A DNA stretch of 64,000 bases from Paraburkholderia sp. CNPSo 3272 (lineage in GTDB: Bacteria; Pseudomonadota; Gammaproteobacteria; Burkholderiales; Burkholderiaceae). Position 1 is the first letter of the stretch, and every line of letters starts with the position of its first letter. The stretch covers positions 1-64,000 of the forward strand of contig NZ_JAMBPQ010000020.1 in NCBI RefSeq assembly GCF_024206495.1, in the 5' to 3' direction. The position numbers and the translations under genes are program-made. This document shows positions 9,753 through 18,452 of this stretch, piece by piece. Under the pieces are notes generated by a model. It had not been told where the DNA came from. It made no database searches and saw only the letters and a program-made list of their open reading frames with translations.

Positions 9753-11336
9753 TTAGAGCTTCACGTCCAGTGCGTTGGTCAGATCGCCCATCGGCTGGGC
9801 GCCGTTGCTCTTGAGCGCGGCGTCGCGGTTGGCAAGCCCCGGCAGCGTGGGCAGCGAGAAGCGGCGCGTGATGAGGCGCAGGATCGAGGTTGTGTCGTAC
9901 TGCGTGTGGTCGACGTAGCCCTTTTTTGCGTACGGCGAAATGATGAGCGCCGGAATGCGCGAGCCCGGACCCCAGCGGTCGCCCTTGGGCGGCCCAACGT
10001 GGTCCCAGAAGCCGCCGTTTTCGTCGTACGTGACGACCACGACCATGTTGTTCCACTGCGGGCTCTTCTGCAAATGCGCGATGACGTCCGCGATGTGCTG
10101 GTCCCCGCTCGTCACGTCTGTGTAGCCCGCGTGCTCGTTCAGGTTGCCCTGCGGCTTGTAGAACGCCACGGCAGGCAGCGCGCCGGCGTCGATCGCCTTG
10201 ATGAACTCCGTGCCGTCGATGCCGCCGTCGAGCAGGTGCTTCGCACGTGCGTCGGTGCCCGGCGCGTAGTTCGCGAAGTAGTTGAACGGCTGGTGGTGCG
10301 GCTGGAAGTTCGGCGCTGTCATGTTCGCGCCGTAGATCACGCCCGAGGTGCTGTTCTGCGCCGCGCTCACGGCCGCGCCCCACGCGCCGCCGTACCACGC
10401 CCACGTCACGCCCGCGTTCGAAAGCAGATCGCCGATGTTCTGCGCCGTTTGCGCGGGCATTGTCGAGGCGTTCGACGGGTCGGCCAGGTTCGCGTCACCG
10501 CCCGAAGCTGCCGCGTTGCCGCTCGGCTGATACGGCGGCTGCATCGTGTTGACCGCGTAGAAGTCCGGCGTCAGATTGCCCGACTTCACGAATTTCGGAG
10601 CGCCAGCGAGCGCCGACTTCGGCGAGTTCGATGCGAGCGTGAGCGAGACGCCGTCGGCGTCCACGGTCGAGATCGTCGGCTTGGCCGGGCTCGTGTCCGC
10701 GTTCGCGTAGTACGGCGTGCACGCGCAGATCAGCCACTGGTGATTCAGGAACGAGCCGCCGAACGCGCCCATGAAGAAGTTGTCGGCGAGCGTGTATTGC
10801 TGGGCGATCTTCCAGAGCGGCAGCTTTTCGGCGCTCGTCGTGTAATGCCCCATCACGAGACCGCCGGAATCGCCGTAGGCCGCGAACATGTCGTTCTTGC
10901 CGCCGTGGATCTGCATCTGGTTCTCGTAAAAGCGGTGATACAGGTCGCGCGTCGTAACTGAGAGCGGCACGTTGTAGCCCTTCGCGTCGTCGATGGCGAA
11001 CGGCGCATTCGGCATGTTCTCGGTCATCGCCGCGGTCACGACGGGCGTGACTCCCGTTTGCGTGAGACCGTTCCAGACGGTCGGCAGCGTGGCCAGCACG
11101 GAGCCGTCGCGATCGAGCTGCTGCGCGCTTTGCGCGCTCACGTTTTGCAGGCCGTTGGCGTTCGGGAAGCTGCTGTACAGATTGTCGAAGCTGCGGTTTT
11201 CCGCGTAGATCACGACGATATTCTTCACCGACGAAAGGCCGGGCTTGCTGCTGTCGTTGCCGCCGCAAGCCGCGACGGCCAATACCGACGCCGCTATCGC
11301 GATCGGCGTGGCATAGAACCATTTGCTGTTGATCAT
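9753..11336 (-). CDS. AcpA-type phosphoesterase (acid phosphatase / phospholipase C superfamily)
   Basis: A 527-aa exported enzyme of the alkaline-phosphatase-like phosphoesterase family (PF04185). The N-terminus is a signal sequence with a lipobox-like VAAC (Cys near residue 23). The metal/nucleophile region IVVIYAENRSFDNLYSSFP follows at about residue 38-56, and a later metal-binding block is VVVVTYDENGGFWDHVGPP. Family members hydrolyse phosphomonoesters or phospholipids in the periplasm or at the surface; the substrate here is not known. ATG at 11336 has a purine-rich GAGAGAGAAAA leader. It is divergent from the di-heme peroxidase gene, with a palindromic operator candidate in the shared promoter region. 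Confidence 0.87.
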   Translation of the reverse strand: MINSKWFYATPIAIAASVLAVAACGGNDSSKPGLSSVKNIVVIYAENRSFDNLYSSFPNANGLQNVSAQSAQQLDRDGSVLATLPTVWNGLTQTGVTPVVTAAMTENMPNAPFAIDDAKGYNVPLSVTTRDLYHRFYENQMQIHGGKNDMFAAYGDSGGLVMGHYTTSAEKLPLWKIAQQYTLADNFFMGAFGGSFLNHQWLICACTPYYANADTSPAKPTISTVDADGVSLTLASNSPKSALAGAPKFVKSGNLTPDFYAVNTMQPPYQPSGNAAASGGDANLADPSNASTMPAQTAQNIGDLLSNAGVTWAWYGGAWGAAVSAAQNSTSGVIYGANMTAPNFQPHHQPFNYFANYAPGTDARAKHLLDGGIDGTEFIKAIDAGALPAVAFYKPQGNLNEHAGYTDVTSGDQHIADVIAHLQKSPQWNNMVVVVTYDENGGFWDHVGPPKGDRWGPGSRIPALIISPYAKKGYVDHTQYDTTSILRLITRRFSLPTLPGLANRDAALKSNGAQPMGDLTNALDVKL

Positions 11337-11419
11337 TTTTCTCTCTCGCGTTGGGGGCCCGCATGGAGGCCGGCGCGATGGCGCCGGTCTTTGGGCGAGG
11401 CGCAGTGTCGCAACGGAAT

Positions 11420-11447
11420 TTGACAGCGATATGTAAAAAATTACATT
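11420..11447 (+). promoter_or_regulatory. promoter and ATGT-N8-ACAT palindrome between acpA-type and peroxidase genes
   Basis: A consensus -35 TTGACA (11420-11425) lies 16 bp before TACATT (11442-11447), directed at the peroxidase gene. The perfect palindrome ATGTAA-N4-TTACAT (11431-11446) fills the spacer and most of the -10. ATGT-N8-ACAT is the known recognition pattern of PadR-family regulators, so repression is plausible; no padR gene is in the window. Confidence 0.5.
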
Positions 11448-11584
11448 TAGCTTCTTTGCGGCCTTTGATTGCATGACATCTGTCTTACGTCATGTCATTG
11501 GATCGTCACATCCCCGACATACGCTTTCGCGACTTCGATGCGCGGCTGAGCGCATCGGCATTCGCACTGCAGCGGCGCGCCACC

Positions 11585-13039
11585 ATGCGCACGTCGCGCT
11601 CAAGCTTCGGGGACCAGGCATGTTGCGTAGATTGGCGCGTCGTTCGGCGCGAACGGAAGGTCAGGGGCGGGCTCGACCCCCACGGCGACGCGCGCCGCAA
11701 CGCGGGGCTCCTCGTGATGGCGGCGGGGCTGTCGTTGCTGCTGGCGGCATGCGATGGCAGCACCGGCGCTTCCGCGGACGTCGATGCGACGACTGGTGCA
11801 TCGGGCAGCGCCTCGCGCGCTCACGACGCCAATGCGAACGCACGCGCCGTACAGGGCGTGAAGCTCATGAACATCGCCGCGCCTGCGCAAGGCGGGCAGA
11901 CGCGTGCCGAGGTCTATGCGCAGGTGCGCCGCATGACGGCGCTCGGCAAGCAGATGTTCTTCGATCCGTCGCTCTCGGGTTCGGGCAAGATGGCATGCGC
12001 GTCGTGCCACAGCCCGGACCACGCGTTCACGCCGACCAACTCGCTCGACGTGCAGATCGGCGGCGCTGACATGCGACGCCAGGGCATGCGCGCCGTGCCG
12101 ACGCTCAAATATCTGCAGGCGGTGCCGGCGTTCGCCGAGCACTATCACGACTCCGATGACGAAGGCGACGAAAGCGTCGATGCAGGTCCGACCGGCGGAC
12201 TGACGTGGGATGGGCGCGTCGATCGGGGCTCGGACCAGGCGCGCATCCCGTTGCTATCGACGTTCGAGATGGCGAGTTCGCCGAAGAAGGTCGCCGAAGC
12301 CGTGCGCGCGGCGCCCTACGCTGGGGCGTTTCGCGAGGCCTTCGGTGCGCGCGTCCTCGCTGACGACGACGCGACTTTCAAGGCAGTCCTGAAGTCATTG
12401 GAGACATTCGAGCAGTCGCCCGAGGTGTTCTATCCGTACACGAGCAAATACGACGCGTACCTGGCCGGCAGGGCCACGCTTAGCGCCGCCGAACTGCGCG
12501 GGCTCCAACTCTTCAACGACGAGAAGAAGGGCAATTGCGCGAGCTGCCATATCAGCCAGCGTGCAAAGGACGGCTCGCCGCCGCAGTTCAGCGACTTCGG
12601 TTTGATCGCCGTGGGCGTGCCGCGCAACCGCGCGCTTGCCGTGAACCGCGACCGCAAGTTCTTCGATCTCGGCGCATGCGGTCCGGAACGTACGGATCTC
12701 GATCACCGTGCGCAATTTTGCGGGCTCTTCCGTACGCCGACGCTGCGCAACGTCGCGCTCAAGAAGTCGTTCTCCCACAACGGCATCTATCACTCGCTGG
12801 AAGACGTGCTGCGTTTCTACGCGCGGCGCGACACGAATCCGGAAGAGTTCTATCCGGTGGTGAAGGGCAGGGTGCAGAAGTTCGACGACCTGCCGCGGCG
12901 CTACTGGGCGAATCTCAACACGGATCCGCCGTTCGATCGCAAGCCGGGCGACGAGCCGGTGTTCAGCAACGCCGAAATCGAGGACGTGCTCGCGTTTCTC
13001 GATACGCTCACCGACGGCTGGCAGCCGGGCGCGCGCTGA
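11585..13039 (+). CDS. di-heme cytochrome c peroxidase (MauG/CcpA family)
   Basis: A periplasmic protein with two c-type heme sites, CASCH near plus 11998 and CASCH near plus 12538, in the two-domain layout of bacterial di-heme peroxidases, which reduce H2O2 or, in MauG, oxidise a protein partner. A lipoprotein-like hydrophobic stretch ending LLLAAC follows an Arg pair, so the protein is probably lipid-anchored. The start is uncertain: ATG 11585 keeps the basic n-region but gives a long leader (484 aa total), ATG 11717 gives a compact signal without positive charge, and ATG 11492 is also in frame; none has a strong ribosome-binding site. It pairs divergently with the AcpA-type phosphoesterase. 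Confidence 0.82.
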   Translation: MRTSRSSFGDQACCVDWRVVRRERKVRGGLDPHGDARRNAGLLVMAAGLSLLLAACDGSTGASADVDATTGASGSASRAHDANANARAVQGVKLMNIAAPAQGGQTRAEVYAQVRRMTALGKQMFFDPSLSGSGKMACASCHSPDHAFTPTNSLDVQIGGADMRRQGMRAVPTLKYLQAVPAFAEHYHDSDDEGDESVDAGPTGGLTWDGRVDRGSDQARIPLLSTFEMASSPKKVAEAVRAAPYAGAFREAFGARVLADDDATFKAVLKSLETFEQSPEVFYPYTSKYDAYLAGRATLSAAELRGLQLFNDEKKGNCASCHISQRAKDGSPPQFSDFGLIAVGVPRNRALAVNRDRKFFDLGACGPERTDLDHRAQFCGLFRTPTLRNVALKKSFSHNGIYHSLEDVLRFYARRDTNPEEFYPVVKGRVQKFDDLPRRYWANLNTDPPFDRKPGDEPVFSNAEIEDVLAFLDTLTDGWQPGAR

Positions 13040-13060
13040 GTGTGCACTGGTCGCGCAGCG

Positions 13061-13303
13061 TCAGACGCCCGCGATCAGCAGGCAGGCGCCGGTGAGCACG
13101 AGGAACGACACGAGCAAGCCGATCGTGCCAATGCGCAGCGTCGCGTCCGGCCAGCGCGGCGTGCGTTCGGGACCGACTGCGAAGTTCGCGCCGGGCGCCT
13201 GCGGTTGTGGCGCGAGCCGGTAATGCACGACGAACGACATCAAGCCGATGCAGATGAGGATCAGCAGGAGCGCAAAGACCCTCAATGCGATGGCGTAGGT
13301 CAT
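13061..13303 (-). CDS. small two-helix membrane protein, 80 aa
   Basis: The product starts MTYAIALRVFALLLILICIG and has two hydrophobic segments (about residues 5-25 and 57-78) separated by a polar, proline-rich loop containing RLAPQPQAPG. It is likely an inner-membrane protein with both ends on the same side. No ribosome-binding site stands out before ATG 13303. I do not recognise a named family and assign no function. It is convergent with the peroxidase gene, 21 bp away. Confidence 0.65.
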   Translation of the reverse strand: MTYAIALRVFALLLILICIGLMSFVVHYRLAPQPQAPGANFAVGPERTPRWPDATLRIGTIGLLVSFLVLTGACLLIAGV

Positions 13304-13495
13304 GTCAGATTAACCGGATGGGCTGTAAGTGGGCGAGGGAGCCATCGTAGTGATCGGCCCTCTCCCACACCATCGGATCAATCCGAAAATCGAACCGGCC
13401 GCCCGCGCGTGTAAGCGGCCTTGCTGGACGAGCCGAAAAAAGGGTGCGTGTTATGCTTTTTGTCGATTCTTTCAGTCCGCCGAGGAGAACACATA

Positions 13496-13894
13496 ATGTC
13501 CAGAATGCCCCGAACCCTTCACACGCTGAGCGCCCTGGGCGCGGCGCTTTTTGTCGCCGTTGGCATGAGCAGCGCGCATGCCGCCAATCTGGGCTTTCTG
13601 AACAACACGCCCATGTCGTTCATGACCCAGGCCGACTACAACTCGCTCCAGAACGCCGTGCGCGATGCCGTCGAGCATAAGGCCGATGGCGAGAGCACGT
13701 CATGGTCGAACGAAGGCTCGCGCAACGGCACGCGCATCACCTCGACCATCACGCCGTCGAATACGCAAAAGGAAGGCGACAAGACGTGCCGCGATACGGA
13801 GGTCGTGATCAACGCGAAGGGCCAGTCGATGACACTGCGTCCGCACTTCTGCCGCACGGGCGAAGGCGCCTGGGTTTTCCAGAAGCAGCACTGA
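13496..13894 (+). CDS. secreted surface-antigen-like protein (17 kDa antigen / RT0821 type)
   Basis: The 132-aa precursor has a clear signal peptide cut after SSAHA (about residue 28). The mature domain has the pattern SWSNEGSRNGTRITSTITPS...TCRDTEV...HFCRTGEGAWVF, with two Cys likely bridged in the periplasm; this resembles the C-terminal domain of 17-kDa surface antigens (RT0821/Lpp0805 type). Role unknown, probably envelope-associated. ATG 13496 follows GAGGAGAAC, an excellent ribosome-binding site. The NUDIX gene starts 7 bp after the stop, so the two are likely co-transcribed. Confidence 0.75.
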   Translation: MSRMPRTLHTLSALGAALFVAVGMSSAHAANLGFLNNTPMSFMTQADYNSLQNAVRDAVEHKADGESTSWSNEGSRNGTRITSTITPSNTQKEGDKTCRDTEVVINAKGQSMTLRPHFCRTGEGAWVFQKQH

Positions 13895-13901
13895 GCGCGC
13901 G

Positions 13902-14351
13902 GTGAACGGCAAGATCGTTTCGTGCGGCATCGTGCTGCTCGATCCTGAAGGCCGCGTGCTGCTCGCGCACGCAACCGGCACGAATCACTGGGACATTCCG
14001 AAGGGGCAGGGCGATCCCGGCGAGACCGAATCGCAGAGCGCGCGCCGCGAGATGGTCGAGGAGACCGGCATCGATGTCGCGGCGTCGCGCCTCGTCGATC
14101 TCGGGCGCTACGTGTACCGGCGCGACAAGGATCTGCATCTCTTTGCCGCGCGCGCGAGCGCCGATGAACTCGACCTCACGCGTTGCGTCTGCGTGTCGCT
14201 GTTTCCGCGCCGCGAGGACGGCGTGATGATTCCTGAAATGGACGCCTGGCGCTGGACCGTACCCGGCGAAGTGGATCGCTACGCGAGCCGCAGTCTCGCG
14301 CGGCTCTTTAGCACGTCGCTCTCGCTCGCGGAGCTGCATCGCAGACTGTAG
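13902..14351 (+). CDS. NUDIX hydrolase
   Basis: A 149-aa cytosolic pyrophosphohydrolase. The NUDIX box GX5EX7REUXEEXGU is complete at about residues 36-58 (GDPGETESQSARREMVEETG), so the Mg2+-binding glutamates are present. The substrate (a nucleoside diphosphate derivative) cannot be read from sequence; the compact length and KGQGDPGE context resemble diadenosine polyphosphate or house-cleaning hydrolases. It starts GTG at 13902, 7 bp after the preceding gene, so translation may be coupled. Confidence 0.85.
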   Translation: MNGKIVSCGIVLLDPEGRVLLAHATGTNHWDIPKGQGDPGETESQSARREMVEETGIDVAASRLVDLGRYVYRRDKDLHLFAARASADELDLTRCVCVSLFPRREDGVMIPEMDAWRWTVPGEVDRYASRSLARLFSTSLSLAELHRRL

Positions 14352-14388
14352 GCCGGTCCCCCTAGCCGGCCGCCGCCGCAATGAAAGA

Positions 14389-14416
14389 AGCCCGCACGAA
14401 CCCGTGCGGGCTTTTA
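14389..14416. terminator. bidirectional terminator between NUDIX gene and glnS
   Basis: Ten-base-pair stem AGCCCGCACG/CGTGCGGGCT (14389-14398/14403-14412), tetraloop AACC, TTTTA on the plus side and a CTTCTTTC tail on the minus side. It serves both convergent genes. Confidence 0.85.
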
Positions 14417-14442
14417 GTTTGCCGGCGAGCGCGGCGCGAGGC

Positions 14443-16161
14443 TTACTTGCCCCAGCTGTCGCGCAAACCGACGATGCGGTTGAATACCGGCGCGCCCGGC
14501 TTCGAGTCGTGGCGGTCGGCGACGAAGTAGCCATGACGCTCGAACTGATAGCGGTCTTCCGGCGCGGCGTCGCGTGCGCCCGGTTCCAGATACGCCTGGA
14601 CCACGCGCTTCGAATCCGGATTGAGCGCTTCGAGGAAGTCGCGGCCGCCCGCGTCGGGTTGCTCTTCGCGGAACAGGCGATCGTAGAGGCGCACTTCCGC
14701 CGGGCACGCGTGCGCTGCGCTGACCCAGTGAATGTTGCCCTTGACCTTGTAGTTGTTCGCGCCTTCCGTGCCCGACTTGCTGTCCGGGAAGTAGTTGCAG
14801 TGCACGGCGATCACGTTGCCGTTCTCGTCCTTGTCCGCACCCGTGCATTCGATCACGAAGCCATAGCGCAGACGCACCTTGTTGCCCGGGAACAGGCGGA
14901 AATAGCCCTTCGGCGGCGTCTCGTTGAAGTCCTCGCGCTCGATCCACAGCTCGCGCGAGATCGGGAACGTGCGCAGGCCGCGCTCCGGATGATGCGGATG
15001 CACGGGGGCCGTGCAGTCTTCGCTTTGACCTTCCGGATAGTTGTCGATGATGAGCTTGAGCGGATCGAGCACGGCGGCCGTACGCGGCGCCTTGTCGTCG
15101 AGGTCGTCGCGCAGCGCGCCTTCGAACACGCTCATGTCGATCCACGAATCGACCTTCGTCACGCCGATGCGCTCGCAGAAGAGCTGGATCGCTTCCGGCG
15201 TGAAGCCGCGGCGGCGCACGCCGACGATGGTCGGCATGCGCGGGTCGTCCCAGCCTTCCACGTGGCCTTCGGTCACCAGTTGCAGCAGCTTGCGCTTGCT
15301 CGTGATCGCGTAGGTGAGGTTCAGGCGCGAAAACTCGATTTGCTGCGGCAGCGGGCGCGTGAAGACGCCGGCGTCGGCCAGTTCATTGAGAACCCAGTCA
15401 TACAGCGGGCGATGGTCTTCGAACTCGAGCGTGCACAGCGAATGCGTGATGTTTTCCAGCGCGTCCGAAATGCAGTGCGTGTAGTCGTACATCGGGTACA
15501 CGCACCACTTGTCGCCGGTGCGGTAGTGATGTGCGAAGCGGATGCGGTAGATCACCGGATCGCGCATGTTGAAGTTCGGCGACGCCATGTCGATCTTCGC
15601 GCGCAGCACATGGGCGCCTTCCTCGAATTCGCCCGCCTTCATGCGGCGCAAGAGGTCGAGGTTTTCGTCGACGGAGCGATCTCGGAACGGCGAGTTCTTG
15701 CCGGCTTCGGTGGCCGAGCCGCGGTTCGCGCGCATCTCTTCCGGCGACTGGCTGTCCACGTACGCCTTGCCGCGCTGGATCAGCAGTTCGGCGAACTCGT
15801 AGAGCTTGTCGTAGTAGTCGCTCGCGTAGAAGAGGTATTCGTGATCTTCTTTCTTCCACTCGAAGCCGAGCCATTCGACGGCGTCGATGATCGAGTTGAC
15901 GTATTCGACATCTTCCTTCTCCGGGTTCGTGTCGTCGAAGCGCAGGTGGCACACGCCGCCGTAGCTTTTCGCGACGCCGAAGTTCAGGCAGATGCTCTTG
16001 GCGTGGCCGATGTGAAGGTAGCCATTCGGCTCCGGCGGGAAGCGCGTTTCGACGCGCTGCGCCCACTTGCCCGAGCGGTTGTCGTCGTCGATGATGTTGC
16101 GGATGAAATTGGATGCCGCAGGCGCGTCCGTGCGGTCGGCGTCTTTACGTTCGGTATTCAT
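14443..16161 (-). CDS. glnS: glutaminyl-tRNA synthetase
   Basis: A 572-aa class I aminoacyl-tRNA synthetase that charges tRNA-Gln. The ATP-binding HIGH motif appears as PPEPNGYLHIGHAKSI (about residues 40-55). The KMSKS-equivalent of the Gln enzyme reads ITSKRKLLQLV (about residue 283). The C-terminal anticodon-binding barrels follow the family to the end (VFNRIVGLRDSWGK), and the length is normal. ATG 16161 is chosen because the conserved N-terminus begins there. The same frame stays open far upstream through an unrelated gene, but those residues are not GlnRS. Confidence 0.96.
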   Translation of the reverse strand: MNTERKDADRTDAPAASNFIRNIIDDDNRSGKWAQRVETRFPPEPNGYLHIGHAKSICLNFGVAKSYGGVCHLRFDDTNPEKEDVEYVNSIIDAVEWLGFEWKKEDHEYLFYASDYYDKLYEFAELLIQRGKAYVDSQSPEEMRANRGSATEAGKNSPFRDRSVDENLDLLRRMKAGEFEEGAHVLRAKIDMASPNFNMRDPVIYRIRFAHHYRTGDKWCVYPMYDYTHCISDALENITHSLCTLEFEDHRPLYDWVLNELADAGVFTRPLPQQIEFSRLNLTYAITSKRKLLQLVTEGHVEGWDDPRMPTIVGVRRRGFTPEAIQLFCERIGVTKVDSWIDMSVFEGALRDDLDDKAPRTAAVLDPLKLIIDNYPEGQSEDCTAPVHPHHPERGLRTFPISRELWIEREDFNETPPKGYFRLFPGNKVRLRYGFVIECTGADKDENGNVIAVHCNYFPDSKSGTEGANNYKVKGNIHWVSAAHACPAEVRLYDRLFREEQPDAGGRDFLEALNPDSKRVVQAYLEPGARDAAPEDRYQFERHGYFVADRHDSKPGAPVFNRIVGLRDSWGK

Positions 16162-16235
16162 GCGAAAAGGGAGTCGTTCGAGGGCGCCCGTCAAAAGGAT
16201 AAAAGCGCGTAACCGGGCACCCGATGGTGTCTTCC

Positions 16236-16264
16236 ATTCTACCTGACGCGACCCGCCGTGCCAG
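16236..16264 (-). promoter_or_regulatory. predicted promoter of glnS
   Basis: On the minus strand -35 CTGGCA (plus 16264-16259), 17-bp spacer, -10 TAGAAT (plus 16241-16236), about 75 nt before the ATG. Confidence 0.45.
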
Positions 16265-16311
16265 TCCCGGTGCCGGATCGTCGCGCGGAGCACAACAAGC
16301 GAGGGGAAAAC

Positions 16312-16881
16312 GTGACATCGAGCGAAACGGCTGTGCTGGTGCTGCCGGGCTACATGGATTCGGGGCCGGGGCACTGGCAGACGCGCTGGGAAGCCGCGCA
16401 CGCGGGCTTTGCACGGGTGCAGATGCCCGACTGGATGCACCCGGACTGCGAGGCGTGGTGCACGGCGCTCGAGGCTGCCGTGCAACGCGCGCCGGCTGGC
16501 GTGCGCTTCGCCGCTCACAGCCTCGGCTGCCTGAGCGTGGCGCACTGGGCCGCGCATCACGCGAGCGCGGCGACGCGCGCGAAGGTGGCCGGCGCGCTGC
16601 TGGTGGCGCTCCCCGACCCGCACGGTCCCGAATTTCCGCGCGCCGCGCGCGGCTTCGATCCGGTTCCGCTGGCGGCGCTGCCGTTTGCGAGCGTCGTCGT
16701 CGCCAGCAGCGACGATCCGTATGGCGGCGTGGCGTTTTCGCAGCGCTGCGCGCAGGCGTGGGGCAGCCGCTGGATCGAGATCGGCGCGCGCGGGCACATC
16801 AATGCCGACAGCGGGCTCGACGACTGGCCGCAGGGGCTGGCTTGGCTGATGTCGATGGAGACACCGGGCGGCCAAGGCTGA
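16312..16881 (+). CDS. RBBP9/YdeN-family serine hydrolase
   Basis: A 189-aa alpha/beta hydrolase. The first strand and oxyanion region read VLVLPGYMDSGPGHWQTRWE, the nucleophile elbow is AHSLGCLS (Ser near residue 66), the acid lies in ASSDDPYG and the catalytic His in ARGHIN. This is the DUF1234/RBBP9 family; physiological substrates are unknown. GTG 16312 is preferred because GAGGGGAAA lies just upstream and conserved sequence begins immediately. A start at 16258 would add 18 unconserved residues. Confidence 0.86.
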   Translation: MTSSETAVLVLPGYMDSGPGHWQTRWEAAHAGFARVQMPDWMHPDCEAWCTALEAAVQRAPAGVRFAAHSLGCLSVAHWAAHHASAATRAKVAGALLVALPDPHGPEFPRAARGFDPVPLAALPFASVVVASSDDPYGGVAFSQRCAQAWGSRWIEIGARGHINADSGLDDWPQGLAWLMSMETPGGQG

Positions 16882-16904
16882 GCGGCCGCCCCGGCACCTT
16901 GCGG

Positions 16905-18125
16905 TTACACCACGCCCTTGCTGCGCAACGTCGCCACTTGCTCCTCGCCGTAGCCGAGCACTTCGCGCAGTACCGCATCGGTATGCTCGCCGAGCGTAGG
17001 CGGATGGCTCGCCACGCGCGGCGGTGTTTCGCTCATGCGGATGGGGTTGCCCACGAGCCGCGCCGTGCCGCCTGAAGGGTGGGGCACGTCCACCTGCAGC
17101 CCGCGCGCGATCACCTGCTCGTTCTCGAACACTTCCGCGAGGTTGTTGATCGGCCCGCACGGCACGCCTGCGGCTTCGAGCGCGCCGATCCAGTCGGCTT
17201 TCGTGCGGGTGCGGATCAGGTCGGCGACGATCGGCACGAGCGTGTCGCGATGGCGCACGCGCGCCGGATTGGTCGCGAAGCGCTCGTCGTCGGCCAGCCC
17301 GGGCTGGCCCGCCACCTCGACGAACTTGCGGAACTGCCCGTCGTTGCCGACGGCGAGGATGATCCAGCTGTCGCTCGTCTGGAAGGCCTGATAGGGCACG
17401 ATGTTGGGATGCGCGTTGCCCCAGCGCGCGGGCGGATTGCCGCGCGCCAGGTAGTTCGAATTCATGTTCGCGAGCATCGCCACCTGCACGTCGAGCAGCG
17501 CCATGTCGATGTACTGGCCCACGCCCGTGCGATCGCGGTGTGCGAGCGCCGTCAGCACGGCAATCGTCGAATACATGCCAGTCATGAGGTCGGCGATCGC
17601 GACGCCCGCCTTTTGCGGGCCGCCGCCCGGCAGCGCGTCGCGCTCGCCGGTGATACTCATGAAGCCGCCCATGCCTTGCACGATGAAGTCGTAGCCCGCG
17701 CGCGAGGCGTAGGGCCCGGTCTGGCCGAAGCCGGTGACCGAGCAGTAGACGAGGTCGGGCTTCACCTCGCGCAGCGACTCGTAGTCGAGGCCGTACTTCT
17801 TCAACTGGCCCGCCTTGTAGTTCTCCAGCACGACATCGCTTTGCGCAGCCAGCTCGCGCACGATGCGCTGCCCCTCGGGCGTGGCGATATCCACCGTGAC
17901 CGAGCGCTTGTTGCGGTTCGCGGCGAGGTAGTAGGCGGCCTCGGCGGTGTCCGCGCCATCGGGCGTCTTCAGGTACGGAGGGCCCCAGTGGCGCGTGTCG
18001 TCGCCGGCGCCGGGGCGCTCCACCTTGATCACGTCGGCGCCGAAGTCGGCGAGAGTCTGTGCGCACCACGGTCCGGCGAGGACGCGGGTGAGATCGAGTA
18101 CGCGGATATGGCTGAGAGCGCCCAT
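16905..18125 (-). CDS. CaiB/BaiF (family III) CoA-transferase
   Basis: A 406-aa protein of the formyl-CoA:oxalate/L-carnitine CoA-transferase family. It starts MGALSHIRVLDLTRVLAGPW, the family signature, then has ADFGADVIKVERPGAGDDTR. The catalytic Asp region is AGVAIADLMTGMYS near residue 165, followed by a C-terminal domain with PCGPINNLAEVFEN. It moves CoA between carboxylic acids; the acyl substrates are unknown, and no neighbouring pathway gene points to one. ATG 18125 is where family similarity begins; the frame remains open upstream but is not conserved. Confidence 0.9.
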   Translation of the reverse strand: MGALSHIRVLDLTRVLAGPWCAQTLADFGADVIKVERPGAGDDTRHWGPPYLKTPDGADTAEAAYYLAANRNKRSVTVDIATPEGQRIVRELAAQSDVVLENYKAGQLKKYGLDYESLREVKPDLVYCSVTGFGQTGPYASRAGYDFIVQGMGGFMSITGERDALPGGGPQKAGVAIADLMTGMYSTIAVLTALAHRDRTGVGQYIDMALLDVQVAMLANMNSNYLARGNPPARWGNAHPNIVPYQAFQTSDSWIILAVGNDGQFRKFVEVAGQPGLADDERFATNPARVRHRDTLVPIVADLIRTRTKADWIGALEAAGVPCGPINNLAEVFENEQVIARGLQVDVPHPSGGTARLVGNPIRMSETPPRVASHPPTLGEHTDAVLREVLGYGEEQVATLRSKGVV

Positions 18126-18343
18126 GCTGTGTCTTCCAATGTCGTTCCGAGGCGGGGCGCGAGCGCGCGTTGTGCGCCGGCCGATGCCGCCCATAGTAAG
18201 CGAAAAGGCGCGGCACGCGCCAATATTCGGTACAAGGTTCCGCAGTGCGGAACAGGGGCGAGCGGCCCATCGCGTCGCCGCGCGCCCTGTCGCGACCATG
18301 CAAACCCCGCCGGACGCGCCGCCGCGAGCGTGCGACGATCCCG

Positions 18344-18349
18344 TATAAT
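18344..18349 (+). promoter_or_regulatory. -10 element upstream of alaS
   Basis: A consensus TATAAT lies 103 nt before the alaS start. No good -35 is at 17 bp. The long leader could hold regulation, but no riboswitch or T-box is visible. Confidence 0.35.
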
Positions 18350-18452
18350 CGTTCGATTCAGCACCGGGGTTTCCGTGAGCAACTTGGGCCCCGAGCGCGA
18401 CCACGACAAAGATTCAGCACCGTACGCCCCCAGGAAGGACCCAACGCACGCC

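Noticed and set aside
11473..11520. Pho box upstream of the phosphoesterase gene
   Set aside because: CTGTC-like elements are present but spaced 12 rather than 11 bp and poorly matched in the second half.
14404..16212. A 602-codon open frame antisense to glnS
   Set aside because: Shadow of a clear synthetase gene; no ribosome-binding site or domain.
16162..18303. Upstream extension of the glnS frame to a 1286-codon protein
   Set aside because: The extension runs antisense to the hydrolase and through another frame of the CoA-transferase; family similarity starts at the glnS ATG.
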